From positions 1 through 64,000 of the forward strand of contig NZ_BRZA01000006.1 of assembly GCF_026012395.1 (NCBI RefSeq): DNA of 64,000 nucleotides, read 5' to 3'. The DNA comes from Lysinibacillus piscis. GTDB taxonomy: Bacteria; Bacillota; Bacilli; Bacillales_A; Planococcaceae. The translations under genes were made by a program, and so were the position numbers. Positions 32,554 through 43,800 of the stretch are shown here, piece after piece. A model generated the notes under the pieces. The model saw only the letters and a program-made list of their open reading frames with translations, was not told the origin of the DNA and did no database searches. Numbering within the stretch: the first letter of the stretch is position 1; the number at the start of each line of letters is the position of its first letter.

Positions 32554-35500
32554 TTATTTCACTAACTGCTCGTTCCCATCTTCGTCCATTGTATACGTAT
32601 GAGATTTCGCTGCTTCTTCCACTTCTTTGAATGCCCAATGCGTTGTTTCCACATCTGTGAAGCTTGGCATTGCGACACCATGAAGTGGCCCACGCTCAAA
32701 CATACGGTTCATCATGACCACGGCTTGTGCTCGTGTTAAATGGGCATCTGGTGCAAAGCTACCATCTTGACGTCCGTTGATGATGCCTGCTGCACGATTC
32801 GCTTCAATAATCCATTGTGCCCAATGCCCTTTTGTATCATTGAACGTAATGGCTACATTTTCTTCAATGTGTAGCTGTTTGAAGTTCGCTACCACTGTCG
32901 CCATTTGAGCTCGTGTAATATTTTCATCAGCGCGGAAGTTACCATTCGCATCGCCATTCATAATGCCCTGCTCTTTCACGAAGGCAATCGCTCCCGCCGC
33001 ATGATGTGTGCTAGCGATATCCTTAAACGGTGCTACCTCCACTTTCTCACCATCTTGATAGCCTAAAATACGGGCAATCATTGTCGCTACTTGCGCACGT
33101 GTTACGTTTTTCTCAGGACCAAATGTCCCGTCCTGGAAGCCTTTGATATACGCTGTATGTGTGCCTACTGTTTCTTCAGCCACTTGAATAATTGTGAAGG
33201 TACTAAATTTATTCACTGTGAATTGTAAGCCTAACTGTCCTTTTTCCATTGTAACTACTTCAGGAATCACAACTTCTTTATCACCATCGGAATGCTCAAT
33301 AAAGACAGCTAATGTTTTCAAGAATGCCGCACGCTCTGCTGCATTTGTTGGAACTTTCACGTCTTTTAATGGCAATGTCACCACTACTGGACGTTTTGGC
33401 ATATTCGTTTCAATTGTCATCGGACGTGCCAATACATGTACATCATTACTTTGCAGTGTCGCACGAACAACTTGCTCTGCACGTGCTCGCTCCTCAATGG
33501 CTTGTCGTTCACTTTCTTTTTTCACAGGTACTAAACGGAAGTAGAATTTGTCATCAATGCCCTCCATTGAACTATTTGGGATCGCAATATGACCGTTCAC
33601 AGATGAAATTTCTAATGATAAACCATTGTCACGTAGTAATTGAAGTGATTGCTTTGGTATTTCTACTGTTGCTTCTTTCACCTCATCATTGACATCTGGT
33701 AATACGATACGGGCAATATTGTTGCCAATGGCTTTCGCCTTCTCAATGGCTTCCTTGGCATTTGCCTCTGTTAATGCCACAAAGTCTGTGATATCACCAT
33801 TTGTATGCTTGGTACGTTCAATTTCCACCGTTGTTTTCTCTAATGGTTTTTCACCATCAATTTCAAGCTCCACTTGGATTTTTGTCTTTGTTTCGCTTGG
33901 AGTTGGCGCTGGTGGTGTCGGTGTTGACGTGCCACCACCTGTGTTACCACTATTATCTGGCACATAACTATCTGCTTGACGGTATACTTTAATGATATAT
34001 TGCTTCACGTGACCATTTGTATCTTGTACCGTGATGACAATTGTATTTAATCCTACCTGTAATGGAATTTGTCCAATCGTACCAAGTTGACCATTCACAG
34101 TTGTTGTAACAGTTGCACCTGCATCGACTGGAATGCCAGCAAAGCTAGTCATCGTCGTTGGATAGTCTACAGTCATTGTGTAGTCTGTGATATCTGTTTG
34201 GAAATTTGGACTTAATGTACCACCTGTTAATGGTGTTAAAGCACTTAGCCCTTTCCCTACTTTCACAAGTGTATTTTGTGCTGCTGTTAACTGTGCTAAT
34301 GCTTCATTTACTTCTGTTTGTGTTGCATTTGGATTGTTGATTACCTGTTTAGCTACCGTTAATTTCGCTTGATACGTTGTCCAGCTTGCTGGTGTGTATG
34401 GACCTGCTGCAACAACAAGCGGCTCTTCAGCTACCTGTGCTATGAGTAATGATTTATCCACTGTTGGTATTGTAAATATATGTTCCTTTGTCACTGTTTG
34501 TTGACCATTTGTTGCAGTTGCAATGACTTTGTATGTGCCATCTGGTAAACCTGCTGGCGGTGTATACGTCCATTCACCTGTCACTGGATCAACTTGCGCT
34601 GGTACTTCTACTTGTACTACTTCACCACTTGGTTCTTTTTTCAAAATAATCGTGACTGTCGATGGAGTTGTGGTCACATCCACTTGCCCACCAATTGTTG
34701 GCTGCGGATTGGCTGTCACTAGACCTGGCTGTGTAATTTGGAATGCTGCACTGTATGGATTTTCTGCCACCATCTCAAAATTCTCGACAGGCGCACCCGT
34801 TGCTCCCTTGCCTTTTAAGTTACCTGCACCATTGTAAATGACTTTGACCTCTTTATTCGTCACTTCTGTCCCATTTGGTAATGTGAAAATCACTTTTTTG
34901 TGGTCTGTTGGGTCTACTATAAAGGTTGGTGTCACTGGTGTACCATCCACCATCACTGTAAAGCCTGTTAGGTCTGTGAGCTCTACTTCTTGGTTAAATG
35001 TCAGTGTTACCTGATTCCCCTCTGTTACTGTTTGTGTCAATGCCACCGTTGTTGGCTTTGGTGCTTTTAATGCCTGCTGTGCCCCTTTTAACACTTGCAA
35101 TGCGTTATCAATTTCTTGCTGAGTCGCAGTCGGATTGGTTAGCACAGCTTTCGCCTCTGTTAACTTTGGCTGTAAGGCTGTCCATGTTTCTGATGTATAA
35201 TGCGCTGGTGTCAACCCTTCTATTTCTGTTACTTTATTTTGAAGCGCTGTTTTATCAACAATTGTTAAAGGCTTTGTTTTAGTAACTGTTGCACTATCTT
35301 TTGTAGCCTTCACTTCAATTGTGTAGTCACCTATTGCTAAATCTACTAATGGTGTGAATGTCCAGTTACCACTCGTATCAACACTTGCTGAACCTCCTGC
35401 ATTCAGCACTACATTTCCTAATTTATCTTTTATCACCACATCAACAATCGAGCCAGCTTCCACTTCACCTTTAATCGTTGGCTTTGGCTGCGTTACGATG

Positions 35501-37224
35501 GTTGTACTTGGTTCATTAATTGTTAAAGAAACTGCCAATGGATTTACTGCCTCTACTTCAAAATTACCAACTGGTAGATTATTTGTTTTACCTACTAAGT
35601 TACCAACACCTGTATCTTTGTCATATTTCACCTTAACTACTGATTCATTTGTAACATTTTCGCTTGCAGGCAATGTTAAAATAATTTTATTTCCATCTAC
35701 TGTGTAAGGAACATTTTGTAATAGAATCTCCACTCCATCTTTTGTAATTGTAAAGCCATCTAAATTTGAATTCGTTAATTCTACACTTTGGTCAAAAACC
35801 AATGTCACTTTATTTTCATCTGTAATTGTTTGTGTCAATATTGCTTTTTCTAATTCAGGCTGTGTTGTCACTAGAGTAAAGTATTGACCATCTATGAACG
35901 TTAACTGTGTTGTGTAGTAGTCTTTACCATTAATTGTTTTCAATGTTAATGGATACTCTTGAGCATTGCTAAAATCTTCATTTCCAACAAGTAATGCACC
36001 TTTTTCTGGTAATGCTGCTTTAGGAATAGCAAATTCTACTTGTCCAATATTGCCTACATTTTGAACTTTCCAAATATGTTCAGTATGCATTCTACCGTTT
36101 ATTGGTTGATTATAGACAAATGGTTTATTATTATCTCCCCATATTAAATACTGCATATCCTGTGGGAATTGTGCTGTATTATTGGCGTTTTTATCACTAA
36201 TTTTATTTAAACCAATAATCACTTGATGACCTGGATTTGTGCTGTTACTTTGCTTTTGTAATAACCCTCCCCCATCATCACGTGCAATGCCTGCGATATT
36301 ATAATAATAATTTACATTTGCAGTTGCATCCCACAGAACACTTGCATCAGAAGCTAGATAATCTGCATTGTTAATACTTGTGCCCTCAACGCCAAGTGTA
36401 TAGCCATATTTAATAGCAAGATACGAACTGATTTGTTTGCGTTCTGTATCACTAAGAAGACGGTCATACACAATAATATCTCCAATTGTTCCCATCCATG
36501 CTTCTGGACGCCCACTACCAGGAATAATGCTTCCTACACGTGCCTGTGTATTAGCAGTATTCCATGTTTGTGGTGCTTTACCTATCTGTGTCGTTTTGCT
36601 ATATAATGCACCATTTGTACCGTCATATGTTGCAATAAGTTCATTCGGCACGTTTGTTTGCCAGAAACCATTATTACTTGCGAAGGAGCCACCAAAAATA
36701 GACATCGCGCCTTTTGTAGTTCCATTAAGCTGTAGCATACCTATCATTTGACCAGAGTTAGCCGTTCCCCATGAAATGATATACGCATTATCAGTTATAT
36801 TGTTCTTTGATGCTGCTACAGCTACAATTGTTCTTGATTTGTTACCTGTAGGAAGTTTAGTAACATCAAGATTAAAATACTTATTATTAAACTCTAACAT
36901 TGGGTTAAAATTAACATTATACTGTGCATCATTACGGTACATTGGTTGTGCACTAGAAGTATTCTGTGTAGCATGATTAGCTTTGCCACTTTGATCTTGC
37001 CATTCAGATACAATTTGACCGCTTTCAACACTAATCCCTCTATCAGGTCGTAACCATAAAACAGCGCCACTAACTCCTGCAGGTGATGATATTGGTATAT
37101 TACCTGTATCCGCCTTAACTTTTTGTGGCGTCCCCATAAATGAAATGCTGCTTACCATCAATACTATTGTAAGAAACATATTCAATACACGTTTCCATTC
37201 TTTTTTTGCTTGATTATTTTGCAT
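32554..37224 (-). CDS. Large surface protein: lectin-like N-terminus, Ig repeats, C-terminal SLH
   Basis: 1556 residues. Signal peptide (to 'PQKVKA', about 38); a LamG/concanavalin-like domain (about 50-260; 'WLRPDRGISVESG', 'GRPEAWMGTIGDIIVYDR'); two SwmB-like beta repeats with 'VTLVFDQSVELT' and 'VTLTFNQEVELTDL'; Ig-like units ('PTIKGEVEAGSIVDV', 'PTIGGQVDVTTTPS'); two FIVAR-like helical units ('NPTATQQEIDNALQVL', 'NPNATQTEVNEALAQL'); a cadherin-like beta domain; a mixed region; and three C-terminal SLH domains (about 1350-1556). ATG at 37224 behind GGAGG is chosen over an earlier one at 37275. Adhesion to glycans or surfaces is a reasonable inference from the lectin-like fold. Confidence 0.88.
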   Translation of the reverse strand: MQNNQAKKEWKRVLNMFLTIVLMVSSISFMGTPQKVKADTGNIPISSPAGVSGAVLWLRPDRGISVESGQIVSEWQDQSGKANHATQNTSSAQPMYRNDAQYNVNFNPMLEFNNKYFNLDVTKLPTGNKSRTIVAVAASKNNITDNAYIISWGTANSGQMIGMLQLNGTTKGAMSIFGGSFASNNGFWQTNVPNELIATYDGTNGALYSKTTQIGKAPQTWNTANTQARVGSIIPGSGRPEAWMGTIGDIIVYDRLLSDTERKQISSYLAIKYGYTLGVEGTSINNADYLASDASVLWDATANVNYYYNIAGIARDDGGGLLQKQSNSTNPGHQVIIGLNKISDKNANNTAQFPQDMQYLIWGDNNKPFVYNQPINGRMHTEHIWKVQNVGNIGQVEFAIPKAALPEKGALLVGNEDFSNAQEYPLTLKTINGKDYYTTQLTFIDGQYFTLVTTQPELEKAILTQTITDENKVTLVFDQSVELTNSNLDGFTITKDGVEILLQNVPYTVDGNKIILTLPASENVTNESVVKVKYDKDTGVGNLVGKTNNLPVGNFEVEAVNPLAVSLTINEPSTTIVTQPKPTIKGEVEAGSIVDVVIKDKLGNVVLNAGGSASVDTSGNWTFTPLVDLAIGDYTIEVKATKDSATVTKTKPLTIVDKTALQNKVTEIEGLTPAHYTSETWTALQPKLTEAKAVLTNPTATQQEIDNALQVLKGAQQALKAPKPTTVALTQTVTEGNQVTLTFNQEVELTDLTGFTVMVDGTPVTPTFIVDPTDHKKVIFTLPNGTEVTNKEVKVIYNGAGNLKGKGATGAPVENFEMVAENPYSAAFQITQPGLVTANPQPTIGGQVDVTTTPSTVTIILKKEPSGEVVQVEVPAQVDPVTGEWTYTPPAGLPDGTYKVIATATNGQQTVTKEHIFTIPTVDKSLLIAQVAEEPLVVAAGPYTPASWTTYQAKLTVAKQVINNPNATQTEVNEALAQLTAAQNTLVKVGKGLSALTPLTGGTLSPNFQTDITDYTMTVDYPTTMTSFAGIPVDAGATVTTTVNGQLGTIGQIPLQVGLNTIVITVQDTNGHVKQYIIKVYRQADSYVPDNSGNTGGGTSTPTPPAPTPSETKTKIQVELEIDGEKPLEKTTVEIERTKHTNGDITDFVALTEANAKEAIEKAKAIGNNIARIVLPDVNDEVKEATVEIPKQSLQLLRDNGLSLEISSVNGHIAIPNSSMEGIDDKFYFRLVPVKKESERQAIEERARAEQVVRATLQSNDVHVLARPMTIETNMPKRPVVVTLPLKDVKVPTNAAERAAFLKTLAVFIEHSDGDKEVVIPEVVTMEKGQLGLQFTVNKFSTFTIIQVAEETVGTHTAYIKGFQDGTFGPEKNVTRAQVATMIARILGYQDGEKVEVAPFKDIASTHHAAGAIAFVKEQGIMNGDANGNFRADENITRAQMATVVANFKQLHIEENVAITFNDTKGHWAQWIIEANRAAGIINGRQDGSFAPDAHLTRAQAVVMMNRMFERGPLHGVAMPSFTDVETTHWAFKEVEEAAKSHTYTMDEDGNEQLVK

Positions 37225-37550
37225 CTCTTTTCCTCCATTCTTATAAAATTTTTCGATGACAACAAATGACCTCACTCTCCTTTTTTATCTATCAATCTAT
37301 GAAAATCCCCTGTGCTTAATTGTATAAAATTACCCTATACCAAACATATACACCCACCAAAGAACTCAATTACAAAATTGGTCTTTCTTTGTAAGGCGAA
37401 ATAATATCGTATTTAGAGCAGAACAGCATCTTACATTTCAAGATAGTATAATTGTAAAAAATTATCATTCTCCTTAACTCTTGTACATTTTTAAGTGGTA
37501 ATTATGTTAAAATTAATACATTGATTATCTCGTGCTTAGGAGGCCTTCCC

Positions 37551-38822
37551 ATGAAACATACAAAAAAATTAGCCTTACTCGCTCTTATTGCTGCACCTGC
37601 ACTTATTTATACACCAACAACTACCTTGGCGGCTGAACCAACTACCATCGTTGCTGATAGTGCCAGCGTATATAATGTCATTCAATTAATCTCCACTATT
37701 AATAACGCAGCAGCTACTTTCCAAACATCATTAGATGCAGCACTTAAAGCCTATAACGCTTTAAATGAGGTAGACAAGCAGGCTGTAACAAATTATTCAA
37801 CACTCTCTGCACACCAGCAAACAAGATTGTCTTACAAAAAATTAGCAGCACAAATTGAAGAAAAATTAGCTTCTGTACCAGCTACAGCAGTAAACTACTA
37901 TCAAAATGTCCTAGATACGCGAGATTGGTATAATACGTTAAATGCGGCACAAAAATCTTTTGTCAGCACAGCAACGCAAAAATTACTAACTTCTGCACTG
38001 ACACCGAATACAACTGTTGACCAAGTGACAAGTAAAATTAAATTGCTCAATTCATCACGCAGTACATTCCATCAAGATGTAGCAACAGTTCGTGCAGAAT
38101 TGAATGCTTTACGCAAAGCCAATCCGTATATTTCTTTTCCAACTAATACGGAAGCTCTATTAATTGAAGCAGAGCAACTTGTAGTAAGGGATAAGAGTGC
38201 AGCACAAAATGTGGAAAAAATGATTAAGGCGCTTTCACCTAAAACAGCCTCAAAGATGGATGTACAGGCAGCGAAAACAGCCTTTGAAGCATTGACACCT
38301 ACACAGCAGCAGCTTGTCTCCAATGTGTGGACATTAGCGGATTATGTAAAAGGGAACTTCACGCTACCTACTACAAAAGCTGATAACTCAACACCTACTC
38401 TTTCAAGCTCAGCAGCAAAACCTGGCAAAACCACAGCAATGGGCAAAACAAAAAATACGTATACTGCCCAAATCAATGTAGCTGATACAGAGGACAACAG
38501 TAAACGCTTTGTGCTGACAACTAAATCGAATATGACACTTATTGTTCCTCCATTGAATGCATTGCTCAATGAAGATAGTGGTGTAATGGAGATTTCATTA
38601 TCCAAGGTTGGGAACCGCATTAAATTCCATGCGACATTGAATAAAAAGCTAGTAGAATTTGATACAGCGATTTCATTAATCATCGAGGATTTACCAAAAA
38701 GCGTTAAAATTGTACGAATCAATGAATTCGGTATGCAGGAGACTGTTCCTTATACAATTGACGGTGATCGATATACAGTAGAAACAACAACATCTGGAAC
38801 ATTCCAACTGATTTATAATTAA
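37551..38822 (+). CDS. Secreted protein of unknown function
   Basis: 423 residues with a clear signal peptide ('KKLALLALIAAPALIYTP', cleavage near residue 28). Residues 40-270 are mostly helical and Ala/Gln-rich, with two units resembling each other ('AYNALNEVDKQAVTNYSTL' and 'AFEALTPTQQQLVSNVWTL'). After a Ser/Thr/Lys linker (about 278-310), residues 315-423 are beta-rich and end in 'TTSGTFQLIYN', like the last strand of domains seen in SLH proteins. ATG at 37551 follows AGGAGG; an earlier in-frame ATG at 37521 is rejected. Divergent from the lectin-like SLH gene. Confidence 0.75.
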   Translation: MKHTKKLALLALIAAPALIYTPTTTLAAEPTTIVADSASVYNVIQLISTINNAAATFQTSLDAALKAYNALNEVDKQAVTNYSTLSAHQQTRLSYKKLAAQIEEKLASVPATAVNYYQNVLDTRDWYNTLNAAQKSFVSTATQKLLTSALTPNTTVDQVTSKIKLLNSSRSTFHQDVATVRAELNALRKANPYISFPTNTEALLIEAEQLVVRDKSAAQNVEKMIKALSPKTASKMDVQAAKTAFEALTPTQQQLVSNVWTLADYVKGNFTLPTTKADNSTPTLSSSAAKPGKTTAMGKTKNTYTAQINVADTEDNSKRFVLTTKSNMTLIVPPLNALLNEDSGVMEISLSKVGNRIKFHATLNKKLVEFDTAISLIIEDLPKSVKIVRINEFGMQETVPYTIDGDRYTVETTTSGTFQLIYN

Positions 38823-38840
38823 GGATTGGGGAAGATAGGT

Positions 38841-39293
38841 ATGACGTGGATACATGTGCACAATCAAGCTGATATCGAGCATTTATTACAAACATTTGGT
38901 TATTTTCACGATGGTTGTCTAAAGGAACTGCATATGTGGGCAGACACGTATGTAAATGAAAATTTAGCAATGACAGTACCATCTGGCTTAGATACACATG
39001 TGCGGATGTTATTTCAAAGACAATTCAATAACCCATCAGCTATTGAATTGCTTTTTGAAGAAGTCACTGGGCTCCATATCCATCCAAGTGCTGAAAATCA
39101 TGATTCCATTATCTATGATGCTATCGTCTTACAGCATGAGGGGCATTTCTATTGGGCAAATCATTACAATTGGCATCCCCAAACCTCGTCACTTCATAAC
39201 ATTCACTGGATTTCTGCCAAAAAGCTAAAATGGCGAGAGGTCAGTGATTGGATGGGACCACAGCAGCGATATGGTGTACAAGATAATCAGTAA
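38841..39293 (+). CDS. Hypothetical cytosolic protein
   Basis: 150 residues with no signal peptide or membrane segment. It begins 18 bases after the secreted-protein gene, so it is probably cotranscribed. Visible features are 'FGYFHDGCLKELHMW' near the start and a Trp/His-rich C-terminal half ('YDAIVLQHEGHFYWANHYN', 'WISAKKLKWREVSDWMG'). The layout recalls small immunity-type proteins but I cannot assign a family. ATG at 38841 is preferred over the upstream in-frame TTG at 38826. Confidence 0.65.
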   Translation: MTWIHVHNQADIEHLLQTFGYFHDGCLKELHMWADTYVNENLAMTVPSGLDTHVRMLFQRQFNNPSAIELLFEEVTGLHIHPSAENHDSIIYDAIVLQHEGHFYWANHYNWHPQTSSLHNIHWISAKKLKWREVSDWMGPQQRYGVQDNQ

Positions 39294-39298
39294 GACAA

Positions 39299-39339
39299 AG
39301 CAAGCCACTAACGGAAAAACTCTCCGCTAGTGGCTTGTT
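39299..39339. terminator. Bidirectional terminator
   Basis: AAGCAAGCCACTA pairs with TAGTGGCTTGTTT (extended by CGGA with TCCG). It serves the plus-strand hypothetical gene and the convergent TumE-like gene that stops at 39340. Confidence 0.85.
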
Positions 39340-39825
39340 TTACTGTACTGTGTATTCTTCCTTGCTCTCTAAATATTTTGCAATGAATGCAAAGGCATCT
39401 TTCAAGGATCGTACATCATAGTTCTCTTTTCTCTTTCTGCGATCATTTGGGTCATAGTGATGATGATGTGGCTCAGTGGCAACTCGATATTCTTCAGGTG
39501 TCCATTCCGCATCATGTGCATCATTTCCCCAGCCAGATATGTGAGCTGTCTGTATCCCGCTTTTAGGTACAATCACTTTCCATTGATAATGATATTGTCG
39601 TACATATCCATCATTACCATAATTTTCAACAACATGTAAACCTGTAATTCCGTGAATAGGATGCTCTATCAGTGGAAAAAGAACTTCAAGTCTTTTCGTA
39701 TTCCTTTTATAACTTGCAAAAATCGAATCTTTATCTTTTAACTGTGTATATGATTTTAAATAGTGTCCATATTCTTCAAGAATTTCTTCTATATCTGCTG
39801 GGAGAAGTTTAGCTGTCTCTTTCAT
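39340..39825 (-). CDS. TumE/DUF6516-like protein, possible toxin
   Basis: 161 residues, cytosolic, His-rich. The sequence 'YRVATEPHHHHYDPNDRRK' followed by 'DVRSLKDAFAFIAKYLES' resembles the C-terminal part of TumE/DUF6516 toxins as I recall them, and 'YVRQYHYQWKVIV' resembles the beta-hairpin before it. It starts one base after the stop of an HTH protein gene, the usual layout of a toxin-antitoxin pair. It is longer than typical TumE proteins. Toxicity is inferred, not shown. Confidence 0.6.
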   Translation of the reverse strand: MKETAKLLPADIEEILEEYGHYLKSYTQLKDKDSIFASYKRNTKRLEVLFPLIEHPIHGITGLHVVENYGNDGYVRQYHYQWKVIVPKSGIQTAHISGWGNDAHDAEWTPEEYRVATEPHHHHYDPNDRRKRKENYDVRSLKDAFAFIAKYLESKEEYTVQ

Positions 39826-39826
39826 C

Positions 39827-40597
39827 TTACTTTTCCTTCTCCTTACGCCCTATTCCTCTAAAAAGCGACAGAATTTCTATTTTTTCATCTTCTAAATCTC
39901 GCCATATATAATAATCTGTTGGGTCATCCATTGAATCCCCATTAAATTCTTGAAATGCTTCCTGATATGTTGTCGCACTATACTTCAATTGCAGTTCTGT
40001 TAATTCACGATTAATTTCATGTAAGCGTTCTTTTGGTGTTTGATTTTGACGTTGTTTTTCTTGTGCCATGATTTGTAATCGAATAGCATATGCAGGATCT
40101 TGCCAAATATCAATCATAAATTTCGGTATTTTTTGGTGAGAAGTTGTATCAACATGTTCAAAACCTTGTTTCATATATTTATTTAAAGTAACTTTTGAAA
40201 TGCCCAATTGCTTAGCCGTTTCTATCGGTGTGAGTAAGTAGTCTTGATGATATTCAAAGTGGATAGTCTCTCCACCTAATTGATAGTACCAATTTTCTAA
40301 ATCAATTTTTAACTTACCAAATTCTAAATCGGATGAAGGTAGTTCGATATTCGCTATTCGTTGAAGCCATTTTAATAAATTTTTCCGATGACGTTCTGAA
40401 AGTAGATAGTCGCTATCGAATTGGATACTGTTCTTACTAAATGTAATACCCTTTAACTTATCTGAAAAAGCACTTAGCATGATTGTCACAATTTTATTTA
40501 AAATATAATCTGTTTCTTTTTCAATCACATACCGATTGTGAGCACGATAGCCCTGATCAATATTCATCTCAGTCATTTCATAGATCGCTTTGCTCAT
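39827..40597 (-). CDS. HTH protein, probable antitoxin/autorepressor
   Basis: 256 residues. A helix-turn-helix of the MerR/excisionase type is at about 127-160 ('LLTPIETAKQLGISKVTLNK'). The C-terminal part is charged and probably coiled-coil ('RLHEINRELTELQLKYS'). It is the first gene of a two-gene unit with the TumE-like gene. The ATG at 40597 follows AAGGAGGGTGAGG. An inverted repeat overlapping the promoter suggests that it represses its own unit. The toxin-antitoxin assignment rests on gene order and partner, so it is moderate. Confidence 0.6.
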   Translation of the reverse strand: MSKAIYEMTEMNIDQGYRAHNRYVIEKETDYILNKIVTIMLSAFSDKLKGITFSKNSIQFDSDYLLSERHRKNLLKWLQRIANIELPSSDLEFGKLKIDLENWYYQLGGETIHFEYHQDYLLTPIETAKQLGISKVTLNKYMKQGFEHVDTTSHQKIPKFMIDIWQDPAYAIRLQIMAQEKQRQNQTPKERLHEINRELTELQLKYSATTYQEAFQEFNGDSMDDPTDYYIWRDLEDEKIEILSLFRGIGRKEKEK

Positions 40598-40617
40598 AAT
40601 CCTCACCCTCCTTACCT

Positions 40618-40681
40618 CCATTATACATAATATTAACGAAAACGCAATTTCGTTAACCTAATATAAATTACTTTTCGTTAA
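40618..40681 (-). promoter_or_regulatory. Promoter and operator of the toxin-antitoxin-like unit
   Basis: On the minus strand TTGCGT (40642-40647) and TATAAT (40620-40625) are 16 bases apart. TTAACGAAA (40633-40641) and TTTCGTTAA (40648-40656) form a perfect 9-bp inverted repeat around the -35. A third half-site TTTCGTTAA lies at 40673-40681, 25 bases from the second. The arrangement suits autorepression by the HTH protein. Confidence 0.75.
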
Positions 40682-40796
40682 TCATTATATTAATTTCCCT
40701 TTAAAATGTTTCCTAATCCTTTATTAAAGAAATTTATTTTGTATTAGCAAGTGCTGAAGAATGAGTACTATAATATAAATAACTATATTTAAACAA

Positions 40797-40833
40797 AAAA
40801 CCAAGTGATTCAGAAATCATCACTTGGTTTTTG
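40797..40833 (-). terminator. Terminator of the 40.8-45.1 kb SLH gene
   Basis: AAAACCAAGTGAT pairs with ATCACTTGGTTTT over a short loop, directly after the stop at 40838. The AT-rich stretch between it and the operator (40682-40796) shows no gene. Confidence 0.88.
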
Positions 40834-40837
40834 ACGT

Positions 40838-43800
40838 TTATTGTGTTCTCGCTTGAATAATTACATAGTTTGGAGCTGCTGGGTCCATTGGGTTTGAATA
40901 TAGCTTTGCATAAACAATATTGCCATATTTATCTTTTGTAAATAAGTATAGACGTTGATTTGTTTGGAAAACATTGATTGAATTTGGATCACTGCCCGTT
41001 TGGATTGCATCAAATGTTTTAACCGAACTCGCATCTGCAGGTTGCTTAATTTCTCCTTTACCATAGGAAACGATAGCTCCACCTGGGATGTAAGAGAAGT
41101 CTTTACGATCTGCCTTTTCGATAACTGCCTTCGCATTTTCTAAAGTTAAATCATATCCTATACCCAATACTGCATAGTAATATTGTTGACTCCATGTAAT
41201 ATCTGTATTCAAGTTAGCCACAACAGAAACTTTTCGTGATACATTTAGATCACTTGATAAGTTTGGATGTGAATCTGGCAATAATTTTGCAGAAGTAATT
41301 GTATTTTCTTTTGTTGGGTATTTATATTCTGCTTTGTCTTTACTAAATGCCCAGCCACCCTTATCTTTCACAGTGGCATTAATTGTTATATTAAAGCTTT
41401 CTTTTACCTCTGCTGCAAATTCGATTAGCAGCTTACGTGGCTCCCAATCTTTTTTAGTCGCTGTATCTTCCCATCTCCATGACGCATAGGCTGGTGAAAT
41501 TGGTAAACCTGTGTCTGGATTCACTAAAGCAAAGTTAGCGTTAGTCAGATCAACAGCCTCTGAAAATGTAACTTCAAATATTTTACCTTCTATTTGCTTA
41601 AAGATTGGGTCTTCTACTCTTGGTGGTGTCCCATCAGAGAAGAATTTATAAGCCATCACGCCAAGAGGTCTATTTTGACTATCTTGTCCACTAGGTGTTA
41701 GCGGCATTGCTTTCTCTTGCTTACCATCAAATGTCAGCACTTTTGATTGTGTGCCAACCTGTAGCATTGTCGCATTGCCGTAACGATCTCGCACCGCTAC
41801 ATAAAGCTCATAGTTTTTATGCGGCTCAAACGTAAGGTTAATATTATTTTCACCTACACGCATAGTAGTAGCTTGTCCTCGTGCAATTACTTCCTCAGCA
41901 CTTGTTGGCACTAATGTTGATGTATCGTCCGTTGTTCTTAAAACATAAAAGTATGATCCCTCTTCATCTGAAATAAAGCTGAATGTCCCTTTTCTATCGC
42001 CTTCTGCTATTTTAAGTTGTGTACTTTCAATAACTGGCGCTGTTTGGTCATCAATCACATGCTTTGTTTGAATATCGGATACATTTCCTGAACGGTCTCG
42101 TAACACCATATAGACAGAATAGCTTTTGAATGGATCCAGTGGTGGTACTGTATTTGGTAACGGTAAAGTAGCTTTTTGCTTTCCTAACTGTGCTGGTTTA
42201 TTACCACCACTTCCAATAATCGCTACATCCGCTGTCCCTACTGTAAAGGTTTTTGAATTTAACTGTACCGCCTCAATTAATCGCAAACGGTCATCACGCG
42301 TTAAATTTAAACCTGACTCCATAATTAAATAATGATATGTCCCTGCTTTCGTAGCATTGAATTCGACAATTGTATGATCCTTTGCAGCATTTGTTACTGG
42401 ATCACCTATAATTGTTAAATATGGCCATTCTGTATCATTATGAATATATTCGGCTGTATTTCTTGGACTGCTATTTGGTGGAATATTTGTTATATTTTCA
42501 AATTCATTGTCCGCCAAATCCTTGACTTTTGGCGAAATATTGACTACTAAATTATCGCCGTTAACAAAACCAGTAAAGGAAGGAATCGTGAATGTTAATC
42601 GTTTTTGAGCCTTATTGTAGACGACATGTTCTGGACGAATTGGCTTTTGTAAGCCTTGGTTAATAATCCCTGTCCCTGTTAACTCATAGTTCTCTACATT
42701 TGTAGCTGTAAGTGGATCTAATTCCTCACTAACCGTTAAATAAAATTCATTTTTAATCTCATCTAATATAAATAACTTTCCACCCACTACATATGGTGGA
42801 ACATTATCTAATTCACCTGTCGAGAATTCCTTCACAACTGCTGGGTCTACTGAATTATTGCCAGATGTATCTTTCATTACAACATATAATTGGTAAGGTG
42901 ATAGTGCCTCTAAATCTGTTAGCAAACCTGATATACCAAGTTCTCCTGCCTTTGCCTTACCTTTACCTGTTGGATTTGCAATAATATCTGCTGTTGTTGG
43001 ATCGGCTGCTGTTGTTTTCTTACGCACATAGTAATAATAATCCCCTGGCTCACTTGCAACAAAGCTAAATTCAGCACGTTGCCCACCATGTAGAGGTGTC
43101 ACAGTTAAGGATGTTACTTTTGGTGGTGAAGAATCCTTCATTTGGAAGCCTTGTGAAGCCATATCCGATGCATTTTTCGCACCATCAACAACCATAATAT
43201 AAATCACATATTCCTGCTTCTCGGCTAGTCCTTTGACATTAATTTTGTTTTTTCCTACAACTGCTGCGCCTGTACCACTCGCTACATTGTTTACAGAAAT
43301 ACGATCAATTAATTCTCGCTTTGTCGGAGCTTCTGCGCCTTTTTCACGCACGATATAGTAGTATGTGCCGACTTCATCTGATGTGAATTCTGCATTAATT
43401 TCACTACCATTTAATATATCTACTGTTGTAATGCTAATCGTTGGCTTCGTTTTGTCCGTTGGTTTTTGGTTTTCTATATCATCTGGATCAATTGGTTTAC
43501 CATCTGGGTCTGTAATACCACCAATATTATCACGGTCATTTAAGAAGTCATCAAAGCTATTATTCGGTTTCCCATCTTTCGGTAGTACAACTTTATCTAC
43601 ATATGTGTAGTCGCCAATATCAATACGACCTGCTCCACTACCTACATATAGTGTACCTACTCGACCATCGATATACAGCTTTAAATCTTTTGCACTATTA
43701 TAGTTAATCCAATCGATATTGCCACTGCCGTAAATTGTTAGTGGTGTCTTTGTATCAATATTGAGTGTACCAATATTCCCATGAATTTCAAATGCCTGCA

